Assembly: GCA_032160165.1 (NCBI GenBank)
Contig: JAVHWA010000023.1
Coordinates: 1-64,000, forward strand
Source: QHXM01 sp032160165
Lineage (GTDB): Bacteria > Acidobacteriota > Blastocatellia > Pyrinomonadales > Pyrinomonadaceae
Direction: 5' to 3'
Length of the DNA stretch: 64,000 bases
Shown here: one piece after another, positions 17,172-26,157 of the stretch
How the letters are laid out: the number at the start of each line of letters is the position of its first letter
How positions within the stretch are numbered: the first letter of the stretch is position 1
The notes under the pieces: model-generated
What the model was told of the DNA's origin: nothing
Databases searched by the model: none
The model's input: the letters and a program-made list of their open reading frames with translations, nothing else
Position numbers and translations under genes: made by a program

Positions 17172-18324
17172 ACCGCCGCTCCACATCGCCATCGACGCTC
17201 ATTCTGTTGGTACTGGCCTTGCCGGCAACGAAAGCTACATCACCAACCTGATAGAAGCGCTGGCCGAGCTCGATACCAAAAATCGCTATACTCTTTATGT
17301 AACCAGGCGCGAAGCGGTCGAGCGTTTTGTTGATCGCTGGCCGCACGTGACGGTCCGAAGGACGGTCCCTCACACACCGCTGGTCCGAATCCCTGTGATA
17401 CTTGCGAGCGAACTTCGTCGACGTCCGGTCAACCTGCTTCACGTCCAGTACACATCGCCGCCATTCGCGCCCTGTCCTGTCGTCGCTACGATTCACGATC
17501 TCTCTTTCGAGCACCTGCCACAAACGTTCAAACGAAGGAGTCGACTGCAACTTCGTCTGACCGTGCGTCGCACGGCACGTGTTGCGGCACGTCTTCTAGT
17601 CCCTTCGGAGCACACGCGGCGAGACATCATCGAGACCTATAAAGTCGCACCGGAGCGGATTAGCGTAACACCGCTGGCGGCGTCCCCCATTTTCCGTCCC
17701 ATCCAGGACGCGAGCGAACTAAACCGGATGCGAGAAAGATACGGGCTGGCCGGCGACTATGTTCTGGCTGTGGGGTCGATCCAACCTCGAAAAAATCTGA
17801 TCACTCTCATCGCCGCTTATTCAGCCTTGCGTCGGGAGCGTCCGGGCGTTAATCTTCCCAAACTTGCCCTCGTTGGAAAACGTGCCTGGCTTTATGATGA
17901 GACGCTTCGCGAAATCGAACAGCACGGGCTTAATGACGTCGTGATTTTGACGGGATACGTGCCGGAGTCTGACTTGCCGGCCCTCTATACGGGAGCAGTT
18001 TGTTTCGTTTACCCTTCATACTTCGAGGGTTTTGGTCTGCCACCGCTCGAGGCTATGCAATGCGGAACGCCTGTCATTGTTGGGGACCGAACGAGCCTGC
18101 CTGAAGTCGTTGGGACGTCCGGAATTCTTTTGGATCCATTTGATGTGGACGGTCTCGCCAAAGCGCTGGCGCGAGTACTTGACGACGCGAACTTACGCGA
18201 CGAGTTACGCGTCAAAGGATTCGAACGCGCCCAGCGGTTTAGCTGGCGCGAGACTGCGAGGCTGACTCTTAAAGCCTACGAAAAAGCTATAGGAGGAAAG
18301 ATCAGGGCTGAACATCAGGGATAA
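17083..18324 (+). CDS. Glycosyltransferase family 4 (GT-B)
   Basis: The protein is up to 413 residues, with the conserved fold starting near residue 34 (LHIAIDAHSVGTGLAGNES). GT4 signatures include YVLAVGSIQPRKNLITLI, LTGYVPESDLPALYTGA, YPSYFEGFGLPPLEAMQCG (the catalytic E-x7-E region) and PVIVGDRTSLPEVVG. It would transfer a sugar from a nucleotide donor during polysaccharide or glycolipid assembly at the inner membrane face. ATG 17083 is the only canonical start in frame and lies in word array W4, so the first 33 or so residues are translated repeat. The last codons (IRAEHQG) are likewise read from array W5. The next gene is a second glycosyltransferase. Confidence 0.85.
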   Translation: MRIRRGAAETRAEDRQHRVVESSAIAHQPSPPLHIAIDAHSVGTGLAGNESYITNLIEALAELDTKNRYTLYVTRREAVERFVDRWPHVTVRRTVPHTPLVRIPVILASELRRRPVNLLHVQYTSPPFAPCPVVATIHDLSFEHLPQTFKRRSRLQLRLTVRRTARVAARLLVPSEHTRRDIIETYKVAPERISVTPLAASPIFRPIQDASELNRMRERYGLAGDYVLAVGSIQPRKNLITLIAAYSALRRERPGVNLPKLALVGKRAWLYDETLREIEQHGLNDVVILTGYVPESDLPALYTGAVCFVYPSYFEGFGLPPLEAMQCGTPVIVGDRTSLPEVVGTSGILLDPFDVDGLAKALARVLDDANLRDELRVKGFERAQRFSWRETARLTLKAYEKAIGGKIRAEHQG

Positions 18325-18368
18325 CAAGAGACATCCTCTTGCTTCATTCCCCGGATCATCTCTCATCT
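18301..18368. repeat. Inverted word array W5 between the two glycosyltransferases
   Basis: ATCAGGGCTGAACATCAGGG and ATAACAAGAG face CTCTTGC, CCCCGGAT and ATCTCTCAT. The match is imperfect. It contains the 3' end of one gene and ends just before the start of the next. Its words resemble those of W4. Confidence 0.45.
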
Positions 18369-18375
18369 AATTTCG

Positions 18376-19548
18376 GTGCGAATAGCGATCTTAGGGACTC
18401 GTGGCATTCCCGCAAGCTACGGCGGGTTTGAGACATTTGCCGAGCATCTATCGACCCGGTTGGTAGAGCGCGGGCATCAGGTGACGGTCTATTGTCGCGC
18501 GCACTATGTCTCGCCACGCCAAATCGAATATCACGGAGTGAATCTCAAGGTCCTCCCCACTATCCGTAGCAAGTACTTCGATACCGTGGTTCACGCTTTC
18601 CTCTCATCGCTTCACGCTGTTCCTGCTCGCTACGATGCGGCGCTGATATGTAACGCAGCCAACGCTCTGTTTGCGCCTATCCTGAGACTGACCGGCACTC
18701 CGGTCGCGGTCAATGTCGACGGGCTGGAACATAAACGCAAAAAATGGAATTGGCTTGGACGAAACTATTATCGCGTGGCCGAGCGACTCGCTACTTTCCT
18801 CCCCAACGAAACGGTGACGGACGCTCGTGTCATTCAGGAGTACTATCTCGCCCGCTACAACGTGCCTTCGACCATGATCGCTTACGGCGCCGAAGTCGAA
18901 CGGAGGCCTGAGCCCGCTGTGAGGCAATGGAGGGTCGAGCCCAACCGTTACGTGCTTTATGTTTCCCGCCTCGAGCCGGAGAACAATGCGCATCTGGTCA
19001 TCGAGGCCTTCAAGAAAGTTCGGACAGCCCACAAGCTCCTAATCGTCGGCGACGCTCCCTACGCGCACGAATACATCAAGGAACTGCGTGAACGTGCTCG
19101 ACGCGACCGTCGAATCATCTTTACCGGGTTCGTCTTTGGTAAGGACTATCGCATGCTGCAACAGAATGCCTATTGCTATGTCCATGCGACTGAGGTTGGC
19201 GGGACGCACCCTGCGCTTCTCGAGGCGATGGGCTATGGAAACTGCGTCTTGACGCTTGGTACGCCGGAGAACGTGGAAGCAGTTGGCGACGCCGGTTTGT
19301 CTTACACGGACGAGGCGGAGCTAACAATGCAGCTGCAACGGGTCTTGAGAGATGGCTCGCTGGTCAGCGCTTACCGCCTGAGGGCCCAGGCTCGGGTCAA
19401 GAAACATTATGACTGGGAGCACGTAGTCGACCGCTACGAAGAGCTGTTCGCCAAAATGACCGGCCAACGTACGGAGCCGTATGAACGGACGAAAGACGTG
19501 GATAGCGCCCACGACGAGGCCATGGTATCCAAGCGGTCTCGAAAGTAG
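18376..19548 (+). CDS. DUF1972 / GT4 glycosyltransferase (rhamnosyltransferase-like)
   Basis: The 390-residue protein starts at GTG 18376. Its N-terminus IAILGTRGIPASYGGFETFAE is the DUF1972 signature found in capsule and O-antigen rhamnosyltransferases. It is followed by a GT4 C-terminal domain (YVLYVSRLEPENNAHLVIEAF, IFTGFVFGKDYRMLQQNAYCY, THPALLEAMGYGNCVL). It probably adds a sugar in exopolysaccharide synthesis together with the preceding gene. No signal peptide or membrane segment is evident. The C-terminal 30 or so residues are hydrophilic and poorly conserved-looking. Sugar specificity cannot be told from sequence. Confidence 0.85.
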   Translation: MRIAILGTRGIPASYGGFETFAEHLSTRLVERGHQVTVYCRAHYVSPRQIEYHGVNLKVLPTIRSKYFDTVVHAFLSSLHAVPARYDAALICNAANALFAPILRLTGTPVAVNVDGLEHKRKKWNWLGRNYYRVAERLATFLPNETVTDARVIQEYYLARYNVPSTMIAYGAEVERRPEPAVRQWRVEPNRYVLYVSRLEPENNAHLVIEAFKKVRTAHKLLIVGDAPYAHEYIKELRERARRDRRIIFTGFVFGKDYRMLQQNAYCYVHATEVGGTHPALLEAMGYGNCVLTLGTPENVEAVGDAGLSYTDEAELTMQLQRVLRDGSLVSAYRLRAQARVKKHYDWEHVVDRYEELFAKMTGQRTEPYERTKDVDSAHDEAMVSKRSRK

Positions 19549-19620
19549 TTTTGCGCGTCGCGGCTCTGCCGTCCTACGGTACGGTGACGCTCTGCCTTAC
19601 CGAGCGGACTCCATCCTCCC

Positions 19621-19720
19621 TTTAGCGAGGCTCGGCCTCGCAAATTCAAAGCAGAACCTCATGGTGAGCCATAGACTCACCGCACTGGAGAACGGCCGAG
19701 CCGCCCCCGTATGCCTCTGC
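19621..19720 (+). ncRNA. Possible structured leader of the secreted protease gene
   Basis: GGCTCGGCC (19629-19637) pairs perfectly with GGCCGAGCC (19694-19702). It encloses a GGTGAG/CTCACC hairpin (19663-19681) and unpaired purine-rich stretches, followed by a GC-rich GCCGCCCCCG tract. No known riboswitch consensus was recognised. It lies in a gene-free gap of about 390 bp (19549-19939), some 240 bp before the start. It is weak evidence for a structured RNA. Confidence 0.25.
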
Positions 19721-19939
19721 CGCAATCCCGCTCAAATACCCCCCTTCATCGCGGCAAGGTACCGTGAATGGGCAACTTGACAATGATTTTCGTCATCTTT
19801 AGAGTGACTTGTTTGGCGTGTTTGATGGAACCTCGTGTTATTAACCTCACGCTTACTGCCTCCGGCCCGGATGGCCACGAACGAAACAAAATCGCACAGG
19901 ACCCCCACACCTGGGCCTCGCTGCAAAGGAGATTTAGAA

Positions 19940-22393
19940 GTGTTCGGTTCCCCTCGCATTGAACTGCTCGGCAGACCGCCCTTCGCCCTACTGTCTCTCG
20001 GCTTTTTGGTCTTCGCTTTCCTCTTAGTCTCGAACGTCCAGGCACAACAACCGTCGATTCCCGGCTTGCAGGCGCCCATTGAAAAAAGCTCCGCGGTAAA
20101 AGAGCTTCCTTTTTCCTTTCGCGCAGCTCGCGGGGAAGCCCCTCTCAGTCGCCTATACGACTACGTCAAGGTCGAACAGTTCAAGCTCCGTCGTTTGCCG
20201 GCGTTGAAGTCAGAGGAGGCGAAGGAGCAGTCAGCGAAAAAGGTCCGCATCGGTACAATCAGATTGTTCTCAAGGCCGGTCGACTTGGAGTCAGACAGCG
20301 CTCGTTATGAGGTAGCCGAAGGCGCAGTGCGTGTCATGGGAATCGTCTCAGAGGGAGCGGCCTATACCCGTATTCATTTTTCTCAGATGTCGTTGCCTGC
20401 CGGGGCCCGGGTCTTTGTCTATTCGCTGAAGAATCCGGACGACTTTCAGGGGCCTTATGAGAACAATGGACCGTCAGCTGACGGGACGTTCTGGACTCCT
20501 CCGCTCGAAGGCGATGCCGTCGCGATCGAGTACTTCACTCCCGGCGGAACGAGCGATCCTAATGCGGCGCCGTTTCACGTCTCCGAAATCAGCCACATCT
20601 ATCGCAGTCTGTTGGCAGGCACCGGGCAGGACGCAGCCGGCGCATGCAATTTGGAAGTGACCAGCGATTGGGCGCAAGTTGCGAAGTCGGTCGGCTATCT
20701 TACGTTCGCCACTTCCGGCGGAGAGTTCGCTTGCACCGGCACCTTACTCAACAATCCCTCAAACGATCAGACTCCATTTCTCCTTACAGCCAATCATTGT
20801 TTCAATACTCAAACTGAAGCGCAGTCGCTGCGCGTCTGGTGGAATTACAATACGGGCGAGTCGCCTACGTTGCCGGTTACTGATGGCGCGAATCTTCTCG
20901 CCACAGGAACATCAAGCGATTACACGCTGGTGCGTTTGACCGGTACATTACCGAGTGGCCTGTTCTTCGCAGGCTGGGACGCCAACTCGACTCCAGTGGG
21001 AACCGCTGTCACCGGCATTCATCATCCAGAAAACTCCCACAAGAGGATCGCCTTCGGAACTACCAACGCAAATTGTATTGGCGGACTTCCCGGTCCGTGC
21101 GCAAACTACACACACGTGCGTTGGAATTCCGGAACTACGGAACCCGGTTCATCCGGTTCCGGGCTTTGGAAGGGTTCAGCAACCAATGCGCAGCTAGTTG
21201 GTTCATTAACTGGAGGCGAAGCGGCTTGCAACAATCTCACGGGCACAGATGAGTACGGCAGCTTTAGTGTCACTTATCCGAATATCGCTTCTTTTCTTAC
21301 GGGCACTACACCTACGGTGAAGCTGAGTGCGAATAACTACAACATCCAGGAGTCAGGCGGACACGTGACGTTGACGGTCAATCGTTCGACGTCAGTGGGA
21401 ACTGCCACTGTCGACTATGCCACTTCGGACAGTGCGGGATTGTTACCCTGTAGCCAGGTGAGTACACTGGCTTCGTCGCGGTGTGACTACGCAAGCACCA
21501 TCGGCACGCTTCGCTTCGCGGCGGGCGAAACGTCCAAGAGCATCTTCATCCCAATTGTCGATGACTCTTATTCAGAGGGTCCGGTGGAGACGTTTACGTT
21601 AACGTTGAGTAATCCGACGGGAGCCGTTCTGGGTTCTCCCGCTACCGCGACAATCACAATTCAGGACGATGCGTTACCGACCTCGAACCCAATTACCAAC
21701 ACAGCGTTCTTTATTCGCGAGCACTACATAGACTTTCTGGGACGTGAGCCCGATCCGGTCGGCTATCAGGGCTGGCAGAACATTCTCAACAACTGTCCGC
21801 CGTCCGGCAAGGACACAAACGGCAACTACTGCGATCGCATCGAGGTGTCATCGGCCTTCTTCCGCAGTGAGGAATTCCAGTCGCGCGGATATTTTGCTTA
21901 TCGGTTCTATCCCACGATGGGGAAGATTCCGATTTACGGTGAGTTCATGCCCGATCTGGCAAAGCTGAGCGGCTTCCTGAGCGCGGCTGAGTTGGAAGCA
22001 AACAAGGTGGCGCTGACCAACGAGGTTATGAACCGCCAGGAGTTCAAGAACCGTTACGACGCTCTGACCACGCCCACGGCCTATGTCGACGGCTTGCTGC
22101 AGACCGTCGGGCTCCCCACTCATCCTTCGAGGGCCGGGTGGATCGCCGGATTGACGAACAGTTCGCTGACGCGCGCTCAGGTGCTAAGACAGTTGGTCGA
22201 CAGCGCTGAGCTGTCGCAGAAGTATTACAACCAGGCGTTTGTGATAATGCAGTACTTCGGTTATCTTCGCCGAACAGCCGACGCCTCTTACACGCAATGG
22301 ATCCAAACGATGAATACCAATGGCGGCGACTATCGCGTGATGATCAATGGCTTTATGAATTCCGCGGAGTACAGACAGCGATTTGGACCGTGA
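19940..22393 (+). CDS. Secreted trypsin-like serine endopeptidase with Calx-beta and DUF4214 domains
   Basis: The 817-residue protein starts at GTG 19940; AAGGAG lies eight bases upstream. Signal peptide: FALLSLGFLVFAFLLVSNVQA, with cleavage before QQPS. The protease domain resembles lysyl endopeptidase: LTANHCF (His, about 286), SSDYTLVRL (Asp, about 327) and EPGSSGSGLW (Ser, about 404), with paired cysteines. It is followed by a Calx-beta repeat (VKLSANNYNIQESGG to TITIQDD, about 455-575) and a DUF4214 region (FFIREHYIDFLGREPDPVGY, about 590-815). It is probably exported and digests external protein, with the C-terminal domains anchoring or binding at the surface. A 5' gap with possible RNA structure precedes it. 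Confidence 0.85.
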   Translation: MFGSPRIELLGRPPFALLSLGFLVFAFLLVSNVQAQQPSIPGLQAPIEKSSAVKELPFSFRAARGEAPLSRLYDYVKVEQFKLRRLPALKSEEAKEQSAKKVRIGTIRLFSRPVDLESDSARYEVAEGAVRVMGIVSEGAAYTRIHFSQMSLPAGARVFVYSLKNPDDFQGPYENNGPSADGTFWTPPLEGDAVAIEYFTPGGTSDPNAAPFHVSEISHIYRSLLAGTGQDAAGACNLEVTSDWAQVAKSVGYLTFATSGGEFACTGTLLNNPSNDQTPFLLTANHCFNTQTEAQSLRVWWNYNTGESPTLPVTDGANLLATGTSSDYTLVRLTGTLPSGLFFAGWDANSTPVGTAVTGIHHPENSHKRIAFGTTNANCIGGLPGPCANYTHVRWNSGTTEPGSSGSGLWKGSATNAQLVGSLTGGEAACNNLTGTDEYGSFSVTYPNIASFLTGTTPTVKLSANNYNIQESGGHVTLTVNRSTSVGTATVDYATSDSAGLLPCSQVSTLASSRCDYASTIGTLRFAAGETSKSIFIPIVDDSYSEGPVETFTLTLSNPTGAVLGSPATATITIQDDALPTSNPITNTAFFIREHYIDFLGREPDPVGYQGWQNILNNCPPSGKDTNGNYCDRIEVSSAFFRSEEFQSRGYFAYRFYPTMGKIPIYGEFMPDLAKLSGFLSAAELEANKVALTNEVMNRQEFKNRYDALTTPTAYVDGLLQTVGLPTHPSRAGWIAGLTNSSLTRAQVLRQLVDSAELSQKYYNQAFVIMQYFGYLRRTADASYTQWIQTMNTNGGDYRVMINGFMNSAEYRQRFGP

Positions 22394-22415
22394 GAGCAAG
22401 TTTAGAGAGCGATTC

Positions 22416-22434
22416 GCTACGGCTTCGCCGTCGC
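22416..22434. terminator. Short hairpin between convergent genes
   Basis: GCTACGGC-TTC-GCCGTCGC is a compact stem-loop 22 bp after the protease stop, followed by TACTTT. It touches the stop codon of the convergent gene. It is a plausible weak terminator for the plus strand. Confidence 0.35.
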
Positions 22435-23234
22435 TACTTTACACCCTTGATGCTTGCCGGGCGGGCGAAAAACGATTCGGCGATTGGTGTGTTGAATTCG
22501 AGAGATTGGTAATTGATCCGGCTGGCTTGCGCTCCGGCGCTGTAGTGATCTATCACAAAAGGGGCGACGATACCTTCGATCTTTACGTGCTGCGCCAGAC
22601 GGTCTTCTTCCGCGACCTCTTCACCATCGGCGTTCTTTCGCTTGTAAAGAATCTTCATCGGCAGGCTGTCCTTCTGCCCTAGTTCAAATTCAACCGTATA
22701 GCCGTCGGGGTATGTGAGGCGAACTGCTTCGTTACGCTTTGCCAATCCCGCTTCGCGCCGTCCCGCATATGACAGCTTTGCGCCGTCCTTGCGCCAGTTG
22801 CCGCGAAGCAAATTGTCAAAGCTCGAGCGCATCGCATGACTGAAGTCCTCGGCTTGCGCCTTGGTAATGTCTTTGAGCGTCCTGGCAGCTCCATCGTAAA
22901 TCCAGCCAGTGGCGCCCGTATTGGTCTGAATAATTTTTCCAGTCGAAGCCCGAAACTCGGTCCGCTCTCTGTCGGGGAACACGATGTAGTCCAGAAACTT
23001 ACTGGGTATTCCCGATTGGCCTTCCTTGTACTGCGTGAACAGGCCTTGGCCCGTCTGGGACCGAACATTGAGGTATGCGGTTCCGCCCATCGCTTCGATG
23101 CCGCGCTGAACGATCTGCTCTGCCTTCTCGTCCGTTTTCTCGGGGGGATTGGTCTGGGCCGAGACGGTGAGTCCCTGCGCCAGTATCAGAACCAGAGCGG
23201 CGATTTTCAAAGCATTTCGGATGGATTGTGTCAT
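22434..23234 (-). CDS. Secreted LolA-like protein of unknown function
   Basis: The 266-residue protein starts at ATG 23234 (MTQSIRNALKIAALVLILAQ). Its signal peptide ends at TVSA before QTNPPEKTDEKA. The mature part has IVQRGIEAMGG, GQGLFTQYKEG, REASTGK-like beta hairpins and DGYTVEFELGQKDSLPMKILYKR, the look of the LolA/LppX half-barrel seen in outer membrane lipoprotein-sorting or MucB-like proteins. It is probably periplasmic, with a lipid- or lipoprotein-related role that is only inferred from the fold. Codons further upstream are translated word repeats and were excluded. Confidence 0.65.
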   Translation of the reverse strand: MTQSIRNALKIAALVLILAQGLTVSAQTNPPEKTDEKAEQIVQRGIEAMGGTAYLNVRSQTGQGLFTQYKEGQSGIPSKFLDYIVFPDRERTEFRASTGKIIQTNTGATGWIYDGAARTLKDITKAQAEDFSHAMRSSFDNLLRGNWRKDGAKLSYAGRREAGLAKRNEAVRLTYPDGYTVEFELGQKDSLPMKILYKRKNADGEEVAEEDRLAQHVKIEGIVAPFVIDHYSAGAQASRINYQSLEFNTPIAESFFARPASIKGVK

Positions 23235-23444
23235 TGATTCATTGAGCCATGGGGTCATTGGGTCATTGGGTCATCGGGTCATTGAGCCATTGAGCGATTG
23301 AGTCATTGGGCCTGCTAACCTTCAGCCGCAGCGAGCTAGTGCTCCGATCAAGCCGCAGCCGATCATTCTCGTCGCAACTCATCAAGCAAGTCCAAATGAG
23401 TCGATGGTCCAATGACCCAATGAGCCAATGAGCCAATGATCTCA
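23231..23444. repeat. Inverted word array W6 (CATTGGGTCATTGAGC words)
   Basis: About eight tandem copies of variants of TCATTGGG/TCATTGAGCC run from 23231 to 23311. Their reverse complements (CCAATGACC, CAATGAGC, four copies) run from 23406 to 23444. The 95 bp between the arms has no gene. The left arm begins at the start codon of the LolA-like gene. Confidence 0.85.
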
Positions 23445-23507
23445 CTGAAAAGGGCTTCAATGAAATCGATCATTGAAACCCTTTCGTGTACCGCGCTGCC
23501 GTTGCGC

Positions 23508-25802
23508 CTAACTCAACTCCGCTTCGACATTCAGAGGAGACTCGATCGCTTCGATCGTGATTTCTCCGTCTTTCGCATCTACTCGAAAACGTGTCGCGCC
23601 CTTCCACATGGTGGTGATCGGAAGCTTTACGCGCTCGTCGATGTGTCGTTTCAAAAATCGGGCGCCGTACGCAGGGCTGAAGCCCTTCTCGGTCAGGAGA
23701 TTGATAGCCGCTTCTGTGACATCCACCTCTTTGCCCTGAAGCTCCATTTGCTTTCGAAGCCGGTTGAGATAGAGCACAGCGATCTGTCGCACCTCGTCCA
23801 TCATCAACGGCGAGAAGACAACGATTTCGTCTATTCGATTACGAAACTCCGGTGAGAATCTGTTCTCGGCCGCTTTCATAACTTCGTTCTTGATGGCGCG
23901 GACGTCGCCCAGTGTCTTCTGTCCAAAGCCGAGCGGCTTCTCGTACTTCTTAAAGCTCTCCGACCCAAGATTCGACGTCATGATGACGATGGCATCCGAG
24001 AGATAGACTTTCTTGCCTCTCCCGTCAGTCATCCAGCCCTCGTCAAAGCCCTGAAGAAAGAGGTTCATCAGGTTAGGCGAAGCCTTTTCCACTTCGTCGA
24101 GCAGCAGGACTGTATACGGATTCTCGCGAAGGCGTTCAGTCAGAATGCCGCCGCGCTCCGAACCTACGATCCCGCGAGGCATGCCAATCAACTTTTCGAT
24201 TCCAATGGTTCCGTCGCCGTACTCGGACATGTCGATGCGGACCATCTTCTCTTCGTCGCCGAACATAAACTCGGCAACCGCCTTCGCCAGTTCGGTCTTG
24301 CCAACCCCGGTTGGACCAAGGAACAAAAGCACGCCATCCGGTTTGTAGTGACTCTCCTTGAGCGGTCCTTTGTTCAGGCGCAGACGTTGGCCGACGGCTT
24401 TGATGGCTTCCTTTTGTCCGATCACACGCTTGCCCAGGTCGGCTTCGATTCGAATGAAACGATCGTTCGTGTCGCGGAAGATCATGTCGCGAGGAATTCG
24501 CGATTCCTGCGAAATCACTTCGATGACATGCTCGGGCTTAACGATCAGAGTGTGCGGTTCGTTGATCTCGACCTTTACTGCGGCTGTATCAAGCCATCCG
24601 ATAGCCTTGTCGGGAAGGTGAAGGTTGCGAATGTACTTCGGAGCCATCTCGAGCGCGGTGTTGATAGCGTCATCGGAGATAGTCACGGAGTAGTTTTTCT
24701 CAAGCCGAGGTCGCAGGCCGAGTAGAATTTCTCGCGTTTCCTTAATCGAAGGCTCGTCGACCTTGACCAGTCGGAACCGGCGCGCCAGCGCTTCGTCCTC
24801 GGCGATGTACTCTTTGTACTCTGAAAGCGTGGTCGCGCCGATAATTCGCATCTCGCCGCGTGCCAGCGCGGACTTGAACATATTGGCCGCATCTGAAGAT
24901 GTGCCAAGGGCTGCTCCGGCGCCGATGATGGTGTGCGCTTCGTCGATGAAGAGAATCAGGTTGTCGCGTTCCTTGACTTCGTCGATGATGCCCTTGATTC
25001 GCTCTTCGAACATGCCGCGAAGCATTGTTCCCGCGACCAGTCCACCCATCTGCAGCTGTATGATGTGTGCGCCACGCAGCCGTGCCGGTACTTTTTCCGG
25101 CTCCAGCTCTATCAACCGAGCCAGACCTTCGATGACGGCGGTCTTGCCCACTCCTGGTTCGCCCACCAGCATCGGCGAGTTTGCTCGTTCACGATGGCAG
25201 AGGATTTCAACCATCTGCTGGATTTCCATTTCGCGTCCGATGGTGGGCGGGATCTTGTCGGCCCGCGCAAGGCGATTCAACGAGACGCCGAAATGCTTCA
25301 GGTAAGCGGGTAACTCGTACTTCTTCTTGTACTGCTCGTCTTCCTGCTCGCGAATGTGGACACGATTGCGAACGTTCTCCACCACGGCCTCGGGCGTCGC
25401 ACCAAAACCACGCATCACCTCAACGAACAAACCGCTCTCATCCTGTGAAAGCGCGGTAAAGATATCGGTCGCTTCGATCGTCTTACGTCCCTGTGCGCGT
25501 GCGCGCTCCATCGCTTTCTTAAATAGTTCCGTAGTATCCGGCGCGATCCTGACACCCTTGCCAACGTGTTGGCGACTCATTTCAAGACGCTTTTCGATCA
25601 TTATCCGCACCGAAGGCGGATCAATAGAAAGGTCCTTCATGGTGGCGTTGAAGAGGTCCGACTCTTCATCCGCCAACGCCTTCAAAATATGTTCGACCGC
25701 AACGTAGTTCTGCTCGCGTCGACGCGACTCGTTGAAGGCTAGCTCAAGGATGCGTTGGCCGCTATCGCTGAATTTATCTTTGTATGCCGTTAGATCTGTC
25801 AT
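23508..25802 (-). CDS. ClpA-like AAA+ unfoldase (two ATPase domains, no middle domain)
   Basis: The 764-residue protein has a Clp N-domain with two repeats (residues 1-150), D1 with GEPGVGKTAVIEG (about 215) and LILFIDEAHTIIGAG, and D2 with GPTGVGKTELAKAV (about 495), LLLDEVEKASPNLMNLFLQ and TSNLGSESFKK. The coiled-coil M domain of ClpB/ClpC is absent. The D2 loop carries PLGFGQK, an LGF tripeptide in the position of the IGL/VGF loop that docks onto ClpP. It is therefore likely an ATP-dependent unfoldase feeding ClpP, rather than a disaggregase. No clpS or clpP neighbour is seen. It is separated from groEL by 353 bp. Confidence 0.85.
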   Translation of the reverse strand: MTDLTAYKDKFSDSGQRILELAFNESRRREQNYVAVEHILKALADEESDLFNATMKDLSIDPPSVRIMIEKRLEMSRQHVGKGVRIAPDTTELFKKAMERARAQGRKTIEATDIFTALSQDESGLFVEVMRGFGATPEAVVENVRNRVHIREQEDEQYKKKYELPAYLKHFGVSLNRLARADKIPPTIGREMEIQQMVEILCHRERANSPMLVGEPGVGKTAVIEGLARLIELEPEKVPARLRGAHIIQLQMGGLVAGTMLRGMFEERIKGIIDEVKERDNLILFIDEAHTIIGAGAALGTSSDAANMFKSALARGEMRIIGATTLSEYKEYIAEDEALARRFRLVKVDEPSIKETREILLGLRPRLEKNYSVTISDDAINTALEMAPKYIRNLHLPDKAIGWLDTAAVKVEINEPHTLIVKPEHVIEVISQESRIPRDMIFRDTNDRFIRIEADLGKRVIGQKEAIKAVGQRLRLNKGPLKESHYKPDGVLLFLGPTGVGKTELAKAVAEFMFGDEEKMVRIDMSEYGDGTIGIEKLIGMPRGIVGSERGGILTERLRENPYTVLLLDEVEKASPNLMNLFLQGFDEGWMTDGRGKKVYLSDAIVIMTSNLGSESFKKYEKPLGFGQKTLGDVRAIKNEVMKAAENRFSPEFRNRIDEIVVFSPLMMDEVRQIAVLYLNRLRKQMELQGKEVDVTEAAINLLTEKGFSPAYGARFLKRHIDERVKLPITTMWKGATRFRVDAKDGEITIEAIESPLNVEAELS

Positions 25803-26033
25803 TCCTGGTTCTCAAAAGCTTTCTCGAGCGCGCGCTGCCCGCACTGTCTCAAACGATTGGTTTGTGGCAAATGTTTCGCAGCGAGATGTCGCGACTATTT
25901 TCAACTTCAAACCGCATCAGTTTGCGGTCCAGTTAGCCGGCTTTAAGATGCGAGGGACGGAAACACCGTTGTGTTTCCAGACAACCGAATGATACCACAG
26001 CCCGCACCTGCAATCGGCAAGCCAGTTCTTCTT

Positions 26034-26157
26034 AAGTAAAAGGAAAAAGGTAAAAGGCAAAATGGTTGTGACAGGCTCGCGATTCCTCTTCTCTTCCGGC
26101 CTTTACGCTTTTCCGTCTATTCCCCTTTTGCCTTTATCCTTTTGCCTCTTTACTTCT
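26034..26157. repeat. Inverted word array W7 (AAAAGGCAAAAGG words)
   Basis: AAGTAAAAGGAAAAAGG and TAAAAGGCAAAATGG face CCCCTTTTGCC, TTTATCC and TTTTGCCTCTTTACTTC. The right arm overlaps the groEL stop codon. The remaining gap from 25803 to 26033 shows nothing recognisable. Confidence 0.75.
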
